From contig JAFTTQ010000100.1 of assembly GCA_017466665.1 (NCBI GenBank), positions 1-49,155 of the forward strand: 49,155 bases of DNA. Direction: 5' to 3'. The notes under the pieces were generated by a model. It worked only from the letters and a program-made list of their open reading frames with translations, was not told the DNA's origin and ran no database searches. Positions 33,608 through 42,131 of this stretch are shown here, piece after piece. This stretch comes from Oscillospiraceae bacterium. GTDB taxonomy: Bacteria; Bacillota; Clostridia; Oscillospirales; Oscillospiraceae. Each line of letters begins with the position of its first letter. Within the stretch, counting starts at the first letter, position 1. Position numbers and translations under genes: made by a program.

Positions 33608-34517
33608 GATTTACGCCTCCTATTATCTCTTGTAATGTATTGATTCTATAATGATCCATAACCTCAGGAAGGTCACGGATGATCTGACTGCAAACGTAGG
33701 GGTTCACCAAATTGGCAGCACCCACCTCAACTGCCGTAGCACCGGCAAGCATCATTTCCACCACATCCTCAGCCTTCGAAACACCGCCCATACCCACAAC
33801 AGGGATCTTGACCGCATTTGCTACCTGATAGACCATACGCACCGCCACAGGGAAAATGGCTGGCCCGGAAAAACCACCCATTTTATTGGCAATGATGGGT
33901 TTACGGGTACGAAGATCAATTCGCATTCCCAGCATCGTATTGATCAGGCTGATGCCATCAGCGCCGGCATCCTCGCAAGCCTTGGCAATGGCTACAATAT
34001 CCGTCACATTGGGTGACAGCTTAACGATGACAGGCTTATGTGCAACCTTTTTCACCGCAGCAGTTACCTCAGCGGCAGCCTTGGGGTCAGTGCCGAAGCT
34101 CATACCGCCGCCGTGAACATTGGGGCAGCTTACATTCACTTCCAGCCAGCCAACCTGTTCCTGAGCATCCAGCTTTTGGCAGGTGTAAGCATAATCCTCC
34201 ACGGAAAAACCGCTGATATTGGCCATAACCGGCTTATGAAAGCACTGCTTCAGCTTGGGAAGCTCTTCAGAAATCACCTTTTCCACACCGGGATTTTGCA
34301 ATCCTACCGCATTGATCATTCCGGCAGTGCATTCCGCGATTCTGGGTGTGGGATTTCCAAACCGGGGTTCTCTTGTTGTTCCCTTAAAGGAAAAGGTTCC
34401 TAGCTGGTTTATGTCATAAAGCTCAGCATACTCATAGCCATAGCCAAAGGTTCCGGAGGCAGGGATCACGGGATTATCCAGCGTAATTCCGCACAAATCC
34501 ACACTTAATCTTCCCAC
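33600..34517 (-). CDS. pyrD: Dihydroorotate dehydrogenase B, catalytic subunit
   Basis: PyrD oxidises dihydroorotate to orotate using FMN, and class 1B enzymes pass electrons through PyrK to NAD. The 305-residue TIM barrel has NPVIPASGTFGYG, GWLEVNVSCPNVHGGG (catalytic Cys) and PVVGMGGVSKAEDVVEMMLAGATAVEVGAAN. It overlaps pyrK by 13 nt and pyrF by 8 nt. Confidence 0.96.
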   Translation of the reverse strand: MGRLSVDLCGITLDNPVIPASGTFGYGYEYAELYDINQLGTFSFKGTTREPRFGNPTPRIAECTAGMINAVGLQNPGVEKVISEELPKLKQCFHKPVMANISGFSVEDYAYTCQKLDAQEQVGWLEVNVSCPNVHGGGMSFGTDPKAAAEVTAAVKKVAHKPVIVKLSPNVTDIVAIAKACEDAGADGISLINTMLGMRIDLRTRKPIIANKMGGFSGPAIFPVAVRMVYQVANAVKIPVVGMGGVSKAEDVVEMMLAGATAVEVGAANLVNPYVCSQIIRDLPEVMDHYRINTLQEIIGGVNHG

Positions 34518-35239
34518 AGAATCTCCTCCTTTTCCATAACAGGCCCTTCCTTACAGATCCGCTTATAGCCTGTAAGTGTCTTACAGGAACAGCCCATACA
34601 GGCACCAAATCCGCAGCCCATCCGTTTTTCAAAGCTCATTTGCCCAGAAGTAACGCTTGTCTTGTATACCGCTTTCAGCATAGGCTCCGGGCCACAGGTG
34701 TAAAAATAGCTGTATGACAGCGTCTTAAGTGCATCGGTGACAAAGCCCTGTGTGCCGTAGCTGCCATCCACCGTTGTGACGATCACATCGGCACCCAAGG
34801 CCCGAAATTCCTTTTCATAGAATATCTCACTTTTGGTATTAAAGCCCAAAATAACCGTAACCTTTTTCTCCATTGCCAAAAGACTTTTGCAAAGAAGATA
34901 CATAGGAGGCACACCCACACCGCCGCCGAGTAAAACTGGGCTGTCCCCAGCCTTTGTCAGGTTATACCCGTTTCCAAGGCCGGTCAGGACATCCAATTCT
35001 CCCTCAGTCATTTGGGATAACTGTTCTGTCCCCCTACCCACGACCTTATATATGATAGTCAATTTGTCTTCATTTACGTCACACACAGATATGGGGCGGC
35101 GCAGAAACAAGCCGTCAAGCTGAATATTGACGAACTGCCCCGGTGCTGTGATGGCAGAGGTATCACCCTGCAAAGTCATTTGATACACACAATCCGTTAG
35201 TGGCGTGTTCTCTATGATCTTAAATTTTCCTTGCTTCAT
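34505..35239 (-). CDS. pyrK: Dihydroorotate dehydrogenase B, electron-transfer subunit
   Basis: PyrK is the FAD and [2Fe-2S] partner of PyrD that hands electrons to NAD. This 244-residue protein has the FAD-binding RPISVCDVNEDKLTIIYKVVGRGT, the nucleotide-binding LLGGGVGVPPMYLL and the cluster ligands in MGCGFGACMGCSCKTLTGYKRICKEGPV. ATG 35239 was chosen because AAGGA lies 7 nt upstream and just after the carB stop; an in-frame start at 35260 lies inside carB. Confidence 0.95.
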   Translation of the reverse strand: MKQGKFKIIENTPLTDCVYQMTLQGDTSAITAPGQFVNIQLDGLFLRRPISVCDVNEDKLTIIYKVVGRGTEQLSQMTEGELDVLTGLGNGYNLTKAGDSPVLLGGGVGVPPMYLLCKSLLAMEKKVTVILGFNTKSEIFYEKEFRALGADVIVTTVDGSYGTQGFVTDALKTLSYSYFYTCGPEPMLKAVYKTSVTSGQMSFEKRMGCGFGACMGCSCKTLTGYKRICKEGPVMEKEEILWED

Positions 35240-35249
35240 AGCGATCCTT

Positions 35250-38200
35250 TCATGCGTCAATGGTGGAAGTGGTCAGGGTGGTTTCCTCCAAAACATCCAA
35301 AAGCACACGGACAGTATCCAGTGCGGTAAAGATGGTCACATTGTTCTCTGTGGCAATATTGCGGATCTGGTGGCCATCGTTATCAGAGCCCTCAGATCCG
35401 GGCTGCTTGGTATTGATAACATAGGCAATATGCCCCTGCCGCAGCGCCTCGGGGATCTCCTCACAGCCGGAGCTGATCTTGCCAAGGATGTGGGTGCGGA
35501 TGCCGTTACGTTTCAGGAACATTGCTGTGCCCTCGGTTGCCTGGATATTGAAGCCCAGATTATAGAACCGGCGGATCAGGGGCAATGCCTCCTCCTTATC
35601 CTTGTCGGCAATGGTTGCAAACACTGTGCCGTAATTTTGCAGGTGCATACCCGATGCCTGCAACGCCTTATAAAGGGCGCGGGTCAAGGTATTATCGTAG
35701 CCGATGGCTTCGCCGGTGGACTTCATCTCCGGGGACAGGTACGCGTCCAAGCCCCGCAGCTTATTAAAGGAGAAAACGGGCACCTTTACATACCAGCGCT
35801 TTTTCTCATCCGGGTAAATATCGAAAATTCCCTGCTCTTTCAGGCTCTTACCCAAAATCACCTCTGTGGCAATATCCGCAAGGCTGTACCCGGTAGCCTT
35901 GCTCAGAAACGGAACGGTACGGGAAGAACGGGGATTGACCTCGATAATGAAAACATTGTCATCCTTGTCAACAATAAACTGAATATTATACAGGCCAATA
36001 ATGCCAATGCCAAGGCCAAGCTTTTTTGCATACTGCAAAATGGTACCCTTTACCTTATCGGAAATGCTGAATGCAGGATACACACTGATGGAGTCACCGC
36101 TGTGAACGCCGGTACGCTCTACCAGCTCCATAATGCCGGGGACAAAAACGTTAATGCCGTCACAGATGGCATCAACCTCCACCTCTTTGCCCTCAATATA
36201 CTTATCTACAAGAACCGGCTTGTCCTCATCGATCTCAACCGCGGTTTTCAGATAATGCCGGAGCTGTTCCTCGTTGGCAACGATCTGCATAGCTCTGCCG
36301 CCCAAAACAAAGCTGGGACGGACAAGCACCGGGTAACCGATCTGATTCGCCGCAGCAATACCGTCTTCGATTTTTGTCACTGCCTTGCCGGTGGGCTGGG
36401 GAATATGCAGATGCTCCAGGATTTTTTCAAAGCTGTCACGGTTTTCCGCACGTTCAATGGCCAGGCAGTCGGTGCCGATGATCTTAACACCCCTGTTTGC
36501 TAAAGGTTGTGCCAAATTGATGGCTGTCTGACCGCCCAGAGAAGCGATCACACCCTCAGGCCTTTCATACTCGATGATGTTCATAACATCCTCAGGCGTC
36601 AGCGGCTCAAAATACAGCTTGTCGGCTGTGGTATAGTCGGTGGAAACGGTTTCGGGGTTATTGTTAATGATAATGGCCTCATAACCGGCATTTTTAATGG
36701 TCATAACCGCGTGGACAGTGGAATAGTCAAACTCTACACCCTGTCCGATACGGATAGGCCCTGCACCCAAAACAATGATCTTCTTTTTATCTGTCAGCAC
36801 CGAATCATTCCTGCCAGTGTAGGAGGAGTAGAAATAAGGAATGTAGGCACCGGTGTGGCAGGTATCTACCATGCGGAAAACCGGGAATACATTGTTTTCC
36901 TTGCGGAAGTTGTAAACATCCATTTCATCGCACTTCCACATACGGGCGATATATTTATCGCTAAAGCCCATCTTCTTCGCCGCAACAAGGATCTCCAGAT
37001 TGCGCACATTGTTCTTAAGGGTGGTTTCCATATCCACAATGCGCTTGATTGCTTCCAGGAAGAAGGGGGTGATCTGTGTGATCTTATGGATCTCCTCCAC
37101 GCTGACATTATGGGAGAACAGCTCAGCGATGGCGTAAATATTGTCGTCCTTGAAATCACGGATATAGTCCAAAAGCTGCTCCCGATCCATTGTGTCGAAC
37201 TTGGAAACATAAATGTGATTCACACCAACCTCCAAGGAACGGATGCCCTTAAGCAGGCATTCCTCCAAGGTAGAGCCAATGCCCATTACCTCGCCGGTGG
37301 CTTTCATCTGGGTTCCCAGGTGATTGACGGCAGTGGTGAATTTATCAAAGGGGAAACGGGGCAGCTTTGCGATCATATAGTCCAATTTAGGCTCAAAAGC
37401 GGCTGTGGTATTGGCAATCTTGATCTCCTCCAAAGCCATACCCACGGCAATCTTGGCGGTCACACGGGCAATGGGATAGCCACTTGCCTTGGATGCCAAG
37501 GCAGAGGAACGGGACACACGGGGGTTGACCTCGATCAGATAATACTGGCTGGTTTGCGGATCCAATGCAAACTGCACATTACAGCCACCTTCGATTTTCA
37601 GCTCCCGGATGATCTTGATAGCGCTGTCATTGAGCATCTTTTCATCCTGCTTGCTCAGGGTCATAATGGGAGCGACCACAATAGAGTCGCCGGTATGAAC
37701 ACCAACGGGATCCACATTTTCCATACCGCAGATGGTAATGGCGTGATCCTTGGAATCCCGCATAACCTCAAATTCAATCTCTTTATAGCCCTTAACGCTT
37801 TTTTCCACCAAGACCTGATGGACAGGAGAGAGCTTAAAGGCATTGATGCCGATTTCCACAAGCTCCTCTTCATTGTTGACAAAGCCGCCGCCTGTGCCGC
37901 CCAATGTAAAAGCAGGACGGAGCACCACAGGATAGCCGATTTTTTCCGCAGCCCTCTTCGCTTCATCAATAGAATAGGTGATCTCGGAAGGAATGGTGGG
38001 CTCACCGATGGATTGGCACAGCTCCTTAAAGAGCTCACGATCCTCTGCCCGCTCAATAGACTCACTGCTGGTGCCCAACAGCTCCACGTTACATTCCTTT
38101 AAAACGCCTTTCTTCTCAAGCTGCATAGCAAGGTTCAGGCCAGTCTGACCGCCAATGCCGGGCAAAATAGCATCCGGGCGCTCATAGCGGAGGATCTTGG

Positions 38201-38423
38201 CGATAAATTCGAGCGTCAGCGGCTCCATATAAACCTTATCGGCAATGGTGGTATCGGTCATAATGGTGGCGGGATTGGAGTTGCACAAAACCACCTCATA
38301 GCCCTCTTCCTTGAGTGCAAGGCAGGCCTGTGTGCCCGCATAGTCAAATTCTGCCGCCTGACCGATCACGATAGGGCCGGAGCCGATGATCAAAACTTTC
38401 TTAATATCTGTTCTTTTTGCCAT
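35250..38423 (-). CDS. carB: Carbamoyl-phosphate synthase, large subunit
   Basis: CarB makes carbamoyl phosphate from bicarbonate, ammonia and two ATP. The 1057-residue protein has the duplicated ATP-grasp halves, each beginning with a dinucleotide-like motif (KVLIIGSGPIVIGQAAEFDYAG; KIIVLGAGPIRIGQGVEFDY). The C-terminal MGS-like regulatory domain is KEEALPLIRRFYNLGFNIQATEGTAMFL. Length is normal (E. coli 1073). AGGATAATACA precedes ATG 38423. The small glutaminase subunit carA, usually just upstream, is not in this operon; pyrC occupies that place. Confidence 0.97.
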   Translation of the reverse strand: MAKRTDIKKVLIIGSGPIVIGQAAEFDYAGTQACLALKEEGYEVVLCNSNPATIMTDTTIADKVYMEPLTLEFIAKILRYERPDAILPGIGGQTGLNLAMQLEKKGVLKECNVELLGTSSESIERAEDRELFKELCQSIGEPTIPSEITYSIDEAKRAAEKIGYPVVLRPAFTLGGTGGGFVNNEEELVEIGINAFKLSPVHQVLVEKSVKGYKEIEFEVMRDSKDHAITICGMENVDPVGVHTGDSIVVAPIMTLSKQDEKMLNDSAIKIIRELKIEGGCNVQFALDPQTSQYYLIEVNPRVSRSSALASKASGYPIARVTAKIAVGMALEEIKIANTTAAFEPKLDYMIAKLPRFPFDKFTTAVNHLGTQMKATGEVMGIGSTLEECLLKGIRSLEVGVNHIYVSKFDTMDREQLLDYIRDFKDDNIYAIAELFSHNVSVEEIHKITQITPFFLEAIKRIVDMETTLKNNVRNLEILVAAKKMGFSDKYIARMWKCDEMDVYNFRKENNVFPVFRMVDTCHTGAYIPYFYSSYTGRNDSVLTDKKKIIVLGAGPIRIGQGVEFDYSTVHAVMTIKNAGYEAIIINNNPETVSTDYTTADKLYFEPLTPEDVMNIIEYERPEGVIASLGGQTAINLAQPLANRGVKIIGTDCLAIERAENRDSFEKILEHLHIPQPTGKAVTKIEDGIAAANQIGYPVLVRPSFVLGGRAMQIVANEEQLRHYLKTAVEIDEDKPVLVDKYIEGKEVEVDAICDGINVFVPGIMELVERTGVHSGDSISVYPAFSISDKVKGTILQYAKKLGLGIGIIGLYNIQFIVDKDDNVFIIEVNPRSSRTVPFLSKATGYSLADIATEVILGKSLKEQGIFDIYPDEKKRWYVKVPVFSFNKLRGLDAYLSPEMKSTGEAIGYDNTLTRALYKALQASGMHLQNYGTVFATIADKDKEEALPLIRRFYNLGFNIQATEGTAMFLKRNGIRTHILGKISSGCEEIPEALRQGHIAYVINTKQPGSEGSDNDGHQIRNIATENNVTIFTALDTVRVLLDVLEETTLTTSTIDA

Positions 38424-38438
38424 TGTATTATCCTCCCA

Positions 38439-39641
38439 TTATTTCCTGTATACAACATTACCGTCACAAACTGTCATTTTACAAACGCCGTTAAGCTGCC
38501 AGCCTGCAAAGGGCGTAGCTTTTCCTTTGGACAAAAACTTATCCGGGTCGACAATATAGGATTCCGAAAGATCCCATACTGTGAAATCATTTCCCATCGG
38601 AATGCCGAACCGTTTTCTGGGATTTACTGCCAGAAGCTGAATCAGCCGTTCCAAGGTTATGATACCTTTTTGCACAAGGTGCGTATACAGCACAGAAAAC
38701 GCCGTTTCAATGCCAACGATACCAAAGCTGCTGCCAGCAAGACCTTTGCTTTTTTCTTCCTGAGAATGGGGTGCGTGGTCGGTGGCGATCATATCAATGG
38801 TGCCGTCCTGAATGCCCTCGATCAGCGCATTTTTATCCTCCGCACTTCGCAGCGGCGGATTCATCTTAAACCGCCCATCTTCCTGCAGATCACCGTCGTC
38901 CATCACTAGGTAATGGGGTGCAGTCTCACAGGTCACATTTACACCGCGCCGTTTGGCATCCCGAATCAGGGCAACACTTTCCTTTGCAGAGATATGGCAT
39001 ACGTGATAGACGCAGCCTGTTTCCTCCGCAAGCCTAAGATCCCGGGCGATCTGGGCATATTCGCTTTCACTGCAGATACCCTTATGACCGTGATTTTTTG
39101 CGTACTCACCGTCGTGAATATAACCGCCGTGAAGAAGATCGTTGACCTCACAGTGTGCCACGATCATTTTCCCCAGTGCCTTTGCGCGGAGCATAGCACT
39201 GCGCATCATCTCATCACTTTGAACCCCTCTGCCATCATCGGAAAAAGCGATTACATCCGCCGCCATCCCCGATAGATCCGCAAGCTGCTCACCCTTTTGT
39301 CCCACAGTGATGGCACCGTAAGGATACACGTGGATCACTGCCTGCTGCCGGATCAATTCAAGCTGCTGGCGCAGATTTTCCACGCTGTCAGGCACAGGAT
39401 TTAAATTGGGCATGGTGCAGACCGCTGTGTAGCCACCGGCGGCAGAAGCACTGCTTCCGGATAAAATGCTTTCTTTATAAGAAAAACCCGGCTCGCGAAA
39501 ATGCACGTGCACATCGCAAAAGCCGGGAAAAACAAAACACCTATCCAAAGAATGAGAAAGCAATTCCTTCGTAACGGAATCACAAACAGAAAATACATCC
39601 TCACGGGTACAGCCAACAAAATTTAACCCGCCGTGCATCAT
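38439..39641 (-). CDS. pyrC: Dihydroorotase
   Basis: PyrC cyclises carbamoyl aspartate to dihydroorotate. The 400-residue protein is a class I amidohydrolase with the zinc motif DVHVHFREPG, further ligands in VAHCE and YHVCHISAKES, and ATDHAPHSQEEK. ATG 39641 was chosen because GGGGAGG lies 8 nt upstream; the frame is open back to 39749, but that region holds the promoter. It is the first gene of pyrC-carB-pyrK-pyrD-pyrF-pyrE-pyrB. Confidence 0.95.
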   Translation of the reverse strand: MMHGGLNFVGCTREDVFSVCDSVTKELLSHSLDRCFVFPGFCDVHVHFREPGFSYKESILSGSSASAAGGYTAVCTMPNLNPVPDSVENLRQQLELIRQQAVIHVYPYGAITVGQKGEQLADLSGMAADVIAFSDDGRGVQSDEMMRSAMLRAKALGKMIVAHCEVNDLLHGGYIHDGEYAKNHGHKGICSESEYAQIARDLRLAEETGCVYHVCHISAKESVALIRDAKRRGVNVTCETAPHYLVMDDGDLQEDGRFKMNPPLRSAEDKNALIEGIQDGTIDMIATDHAPHSQEEKSKGLAGSSFGIVGIETAFSVLYTHLVQKGIITLERLIQLLAVNPRKRFGIPMGNDFTVWDLSESYIVDPDKFLSKGKATPFAGWQLNGVCKMTVCDGNVVYRK

Positions 39642-39672
39642 ATATTTCCCCTCCCCTGTTTTTATCTTGACA

Positions 39673-39701
39673 AGTATAGCACGGCAGATATTTTTTGTCA
39701 A
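39673..39701 (-). promoter_or_regulatory. Near-consensus sigma-A promoter of the pyrimidine operon
   Basis: On the minus strand TTGACA (39701-39696) and TATACT (39678-39673) are exactly 17 bp apart. The expected transcript leader is only about 25 nt, which leaves no room for a PyrR attenuator. Confidence 0.88.
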
Positions 39702-39720
39702 ACAAAAACAGAGATTTTTT

Positions 39721-40674
39721 TCAAGAATTTTCTGACAGATACGGAGCATCCAAATCCCGGTAAGGATACATCCTTGTCCAGCCGTTTTCAGACTTTTTTA
39801 CGCTGCTGCGATGGGTGCTGAGCAGGCGAACAATATCATATACATCCACCCAGATTTCCGATGTGGCTTCCTTTTGGCTTTCGTCAAAGACAAGCTGCAT
39901 ACCAAAATGCAAATGAACGGCTGAGATATTATTCACATTCTCCTTATCGGAATATCCTGTTCTTCCCATAAAGCCGATCACATCTCCCGCCTGAACGACA
40001 TCCCCCTCAGAAATTCCTTCCGCGTAGGGATGGTCTTTTTGTAGATGCGCATAGTAGTAATACCGCTTGGAATCAAAGGAACGAATGCCAATTCGCCAAC
40101 CGCCGTACCGGTTCCAGCCCATGGCCTCCACAACACCGCCTTCCACCGCAATGATCGGCGTGCCCAATGCGGCCATAATATCATTACCGAGATGCTTGCG
40201 CTGAAAGACAAAGGAACGGCTGTTGCCAAAATCGGCGCTGTGGCTATATCCATAGCCGGCTGCAACAGGTGAAAATGCTTTCAGCCCATAGGTAACGATC
40301 TGCTGACCGTCCTTTTCGATGGCATATGTTCCCAGCATACCGCCTAACACAGCACTGTACGCTGCATGGTAGTATTCATAATACTTGTATACACCGCCCA
40401 GAAGCTCCTCCGGCGATTTTCCTGTTTTTAACTCAGCAACTGCCTTTTTTACCGAGGAAAGACCGCATTTTCCGCCAGTACGGCATGCCGCAACGGATAA
40501 AGATTCGATCCAGCCAATATGCTGTTCTTTTCCATAGCTGTCAATATCCTGCTGCATTGCATAGGAAAGAGACTCATAAGGAACATCAAAGCTAACCCAT
40601 TTAATTGTTTCGGCAGATGCCGGGATAATCATGAGCAATCCTGCTGTCATACAAAAAAGTATCCGCCGTATCAC
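39721..40674 (-). CDS. Secreted M23-family peptidase (LytM type)
   Basis: This 317-residue protein has a signal peptide (MIRRILFCMTAGLLMIIPASAE) and a C-terminal M23 domain. The zinc ligands are visible: His161 and Asp165 in RKHLGND, and His256 in VHLHF, with His210 in YYYYAHL. M23 enzymes cut peptidoglycan cross-bridges, and in Firmicutes some act during sporulation. The N-terminal ~130 residues (PYESLSYAMQQDIDSY...) form an unrecognised helical domain. GTG 40674 has GAGGTGAT upstream. It follows dusB on the same strand by 54 bp and ends just before the pyr promoter. A cell-wall role is sure in kind; the target is unknown. Confidence 0.87.
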   Translation of the reverse strand: MIRRILFCMTAGLLMIIPASAETIKWVSFDVPYESLSYAMQQDIDSYGKEQHIGWIESLSVAACRTGGKCGLSSVKKAVAELKTGKSPEELLGGVYKYYEYYHAAYSAVLGGMLGTYAIEKDGQQIVTYGLKAFSPVAAGYGYSHSADFGNSRSFVFQRKHLGNDIMAALGTPIIAVEGGVVEAMGWNRYGGWRIGIRSFDSKRYYYYAHLQKDHPYAEGISEGDVVQAGDVIGFMGRTGYSDKENVNNISAVHLHFGMQLVFDESQKEATSEIWVDVYDIVRLLSTHRSSVKKSENGWTRMYPYRDLDAPYLSENS

Positions 40675-40728
40675 ATTTCATCACCTCAGTGATAGAATGC
40701 GACACAGCGGAATAACTATTCCGGGAAA

Positions 40729-41694
40729 TTATTTCAAATCTCTTTGAATTGCTTTTGCGATACGGTAAATATCCTCCATTGTTTGAATGGCAGAAATTTG
40801 CTCCTTATAAAAATTGCTGTGGGATACGCCCCGCAGATACCATGCAAAATGCTTTCGAGCCTCCAGGCAGGCAATATGCTCGCCCTTATCCTCATAGGCA
40901 AGCTGAAATTGGCGCACAGCCACATCCACACGCTCAGAAAGCTTTGGTCTGCCCGCATAAGGGATGCCCTGCAAGGCCGCTGAAACCTCCGCAAATACCC
41001 AGGGATCACCAAAGCTGGCTCTTCCGATCATAAGGCCATCTGCGCCCGTCCATTTCAGGCACTTAACGGCAGATTCTCCGCTGATCACATCGCCGTTGGC
41101 AATCACAGGAATCTGGCATTGCTGCTTCACCTTTGCGATCATATCCCAGTTGGCTGTACCGGAATAGAGCATGCTTCGTGTCCGTCCGTGAACGGTCAGC
41201 ATTGCCGCGCCGTTGTCTTCCATCAGCCTGGTAAATTCCAGAACATTGATACTGCCCTTGTCCCATCCCAAACGGCACTTGACCGTCACAGGAACGGATA
41301 CCGTTTCACAAACCGTGCTGACAATTTTTGACGCAAGCTCAGGTGTGCGCATCAAGCCGCAGCCATCGCCGGAATTGGCGATCTTCGGCATTGGACAGCC
41401 CATATTGATATCAATAAAATCACAGCCGGAAATCTCCAGTGCAAGCTGTGCCGCCTCTGCCATAATCCCCGGATCATTGCCAAAGATCTGCGCGCCGCAA
41501 ACAGTGCCGGGGTTTTTCTTTAAAAGCGCCGCGCTTTTCTTGTCCTTGTATACCAGCGCCCGGGAGGATACCATTTCCGTTACGGTCATATTGGCACCCA
41601 TTTCTCCGCAGACAGTACGGAAAGCCCAGTCTGTTACCCCTGCCATCGGCCCTAAGATCAGCGGCTTTTCAATTTCATAAACACCAAGCTTCAC
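40729..41694 (-). CDS. dusB: tRNA-dihydrouridine synthase
   Basis: This FMN enzyme reduces uridine to dihydrouridine in tRNA D-loops. The 321-residue protein has LILGPMAGVTDWAFR, IDINMGCPMPKIANSGDGCGLMR (catalytic Cys), VTVKCRLGWD, LTVHGRTR and GLMIGRASFGDPWVF, the DusB pattern of Firmicutes. It starts at GTG 41694 with GGAGGTG 6 nt upstream; its promoter lies directly in front. Confidence 0.94.
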   Translation of the reverse strand: MKLGVYEIEKPLILGPMAGVTDWAFRTVCGEMGANMTVTEMVSSRALVYKDKKSAALLKKNPGTVCGAQIFGNDPGIMAEAAQLALEISGCDFIDINMGCPMPKIANSGDGCGLMRTPELASKIVSTVCETVSVPVTVKCRLGWDKGSINVLEFTRLMEDNGAAMLTVHGRTRSMLYSGTANWDMIAKVKQQCQIPVIANGDVISGESAVKCLKWTGADGLMIGRASFGDPWVFAEVSAALQGIPYAGRPKLSERVDVAVRQFQLAYEDKGEHIACLEARKHFAWYLRGVSHSNFYKEQISAIQTMEDIYRIAKAIQRDLK

Positions 41695-41717
41695 AACTCA
41701 CACCTCCAAACGGAGGC

Positions 41718-41746
41718 ATTATAGCACGAAAGGATCTTTTTCGCAA
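41718..41746 (-). promoter_or_regulatory. Promoter of dusB with extended -10
   Basis: On the minus strand TTGCGA (41746-41741) and TATAAT (41723-41718) are 17 bp apart, and TGC precedes TATAAT. It sits within the 53-bp gap after the small membrane protein gene. Confidence 0.65.
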
Positions 41747-41747
41747 G

Positions 41748-42005
41748 TCATAGTATGGAAGTCAACAGCCAAACTATGCCGGTTAAAAGTGCCCCCGACA
41801 AAGCAAATGCCACGCTCCAAAAAGAAAAACCTTTATGATCGATTGTCGGTCTTTTTATAAGAGCCTTTGCTTCCCGCATCAATTCCTCGTTGGAAATACC
41901 GTTTTCCTTCATGGCATCATCTGACAAAATAAAAATCGCCTGATCAAACAGCTTTTTATCCGGGGAATTTACCACGATCACCTGCTTAGATATTCCTTTA
42001 ACCAC
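41748..42005 (-). CDS. Small protein with C-terminal membrane helix, unknown function
   Basis: This 85-residue protein starts at GTG 42005 with AAGGAGG 8 nt upstream. The N-terminal ~55 residues are soluble (VIVVNSPDKKLFDQAIFILSDDAM), and the last ~25 form one membrane helix (FWSVAFALSGALLTGIVWLLT), so it is probably tail-anchored. I recall similar short proteins in Clostridia near sporulation or tRNA-modification genes, but no function is known to me. It is divergent from the deacetylase-like gene. Confidence 0.7.
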   Translation of the reverse strand: MVKGISKQVIVVNSPDKKLFDQAIFILSDDAMKENGISNEELMREAKALIKRPTIDHKGFSFWSVAFALSGALLTGIVWLLTSIL

Positions 42006-42071
42006 ATTGATCTCCTCCTTGAATGCTCTTACCTAATTATTCCCTGCACTGCCATAAATAAACATAGCCAC

Positions 42072-42100
42072 TTGCTTTTTACGCAATTAACCGATATAAT
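42072..42100 (+). promoter_or_regulatory. Sigma-A promoter of the deacetylase-like membrane protein
   Basis: TTGCTT (42072-42077) and TATAAT (42095-42100) are 17 bp apart, 31 nt before the start codon. Confidence 0.72.
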
Positions 42101-42131
42101 AACACAAAAAGCAAGGAAAGGCGGTAAGGCT

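Noticed and set aside
36507..38102. Plus-strand open frame of 531 codons opposite carB (and another at 35205-36503)
   Set aside because: Both are antisense to carB, whose motifs are complete; the His/Ile/Asn-rich composition is typical of a shadow frame.
40708..40723. Perfect palindrome CGGAATAACTATTCCG after dusB as a terminator or operator
   Set aside because: It has no T-run in the dusB direction and no second copy; nothing supports a specific role.
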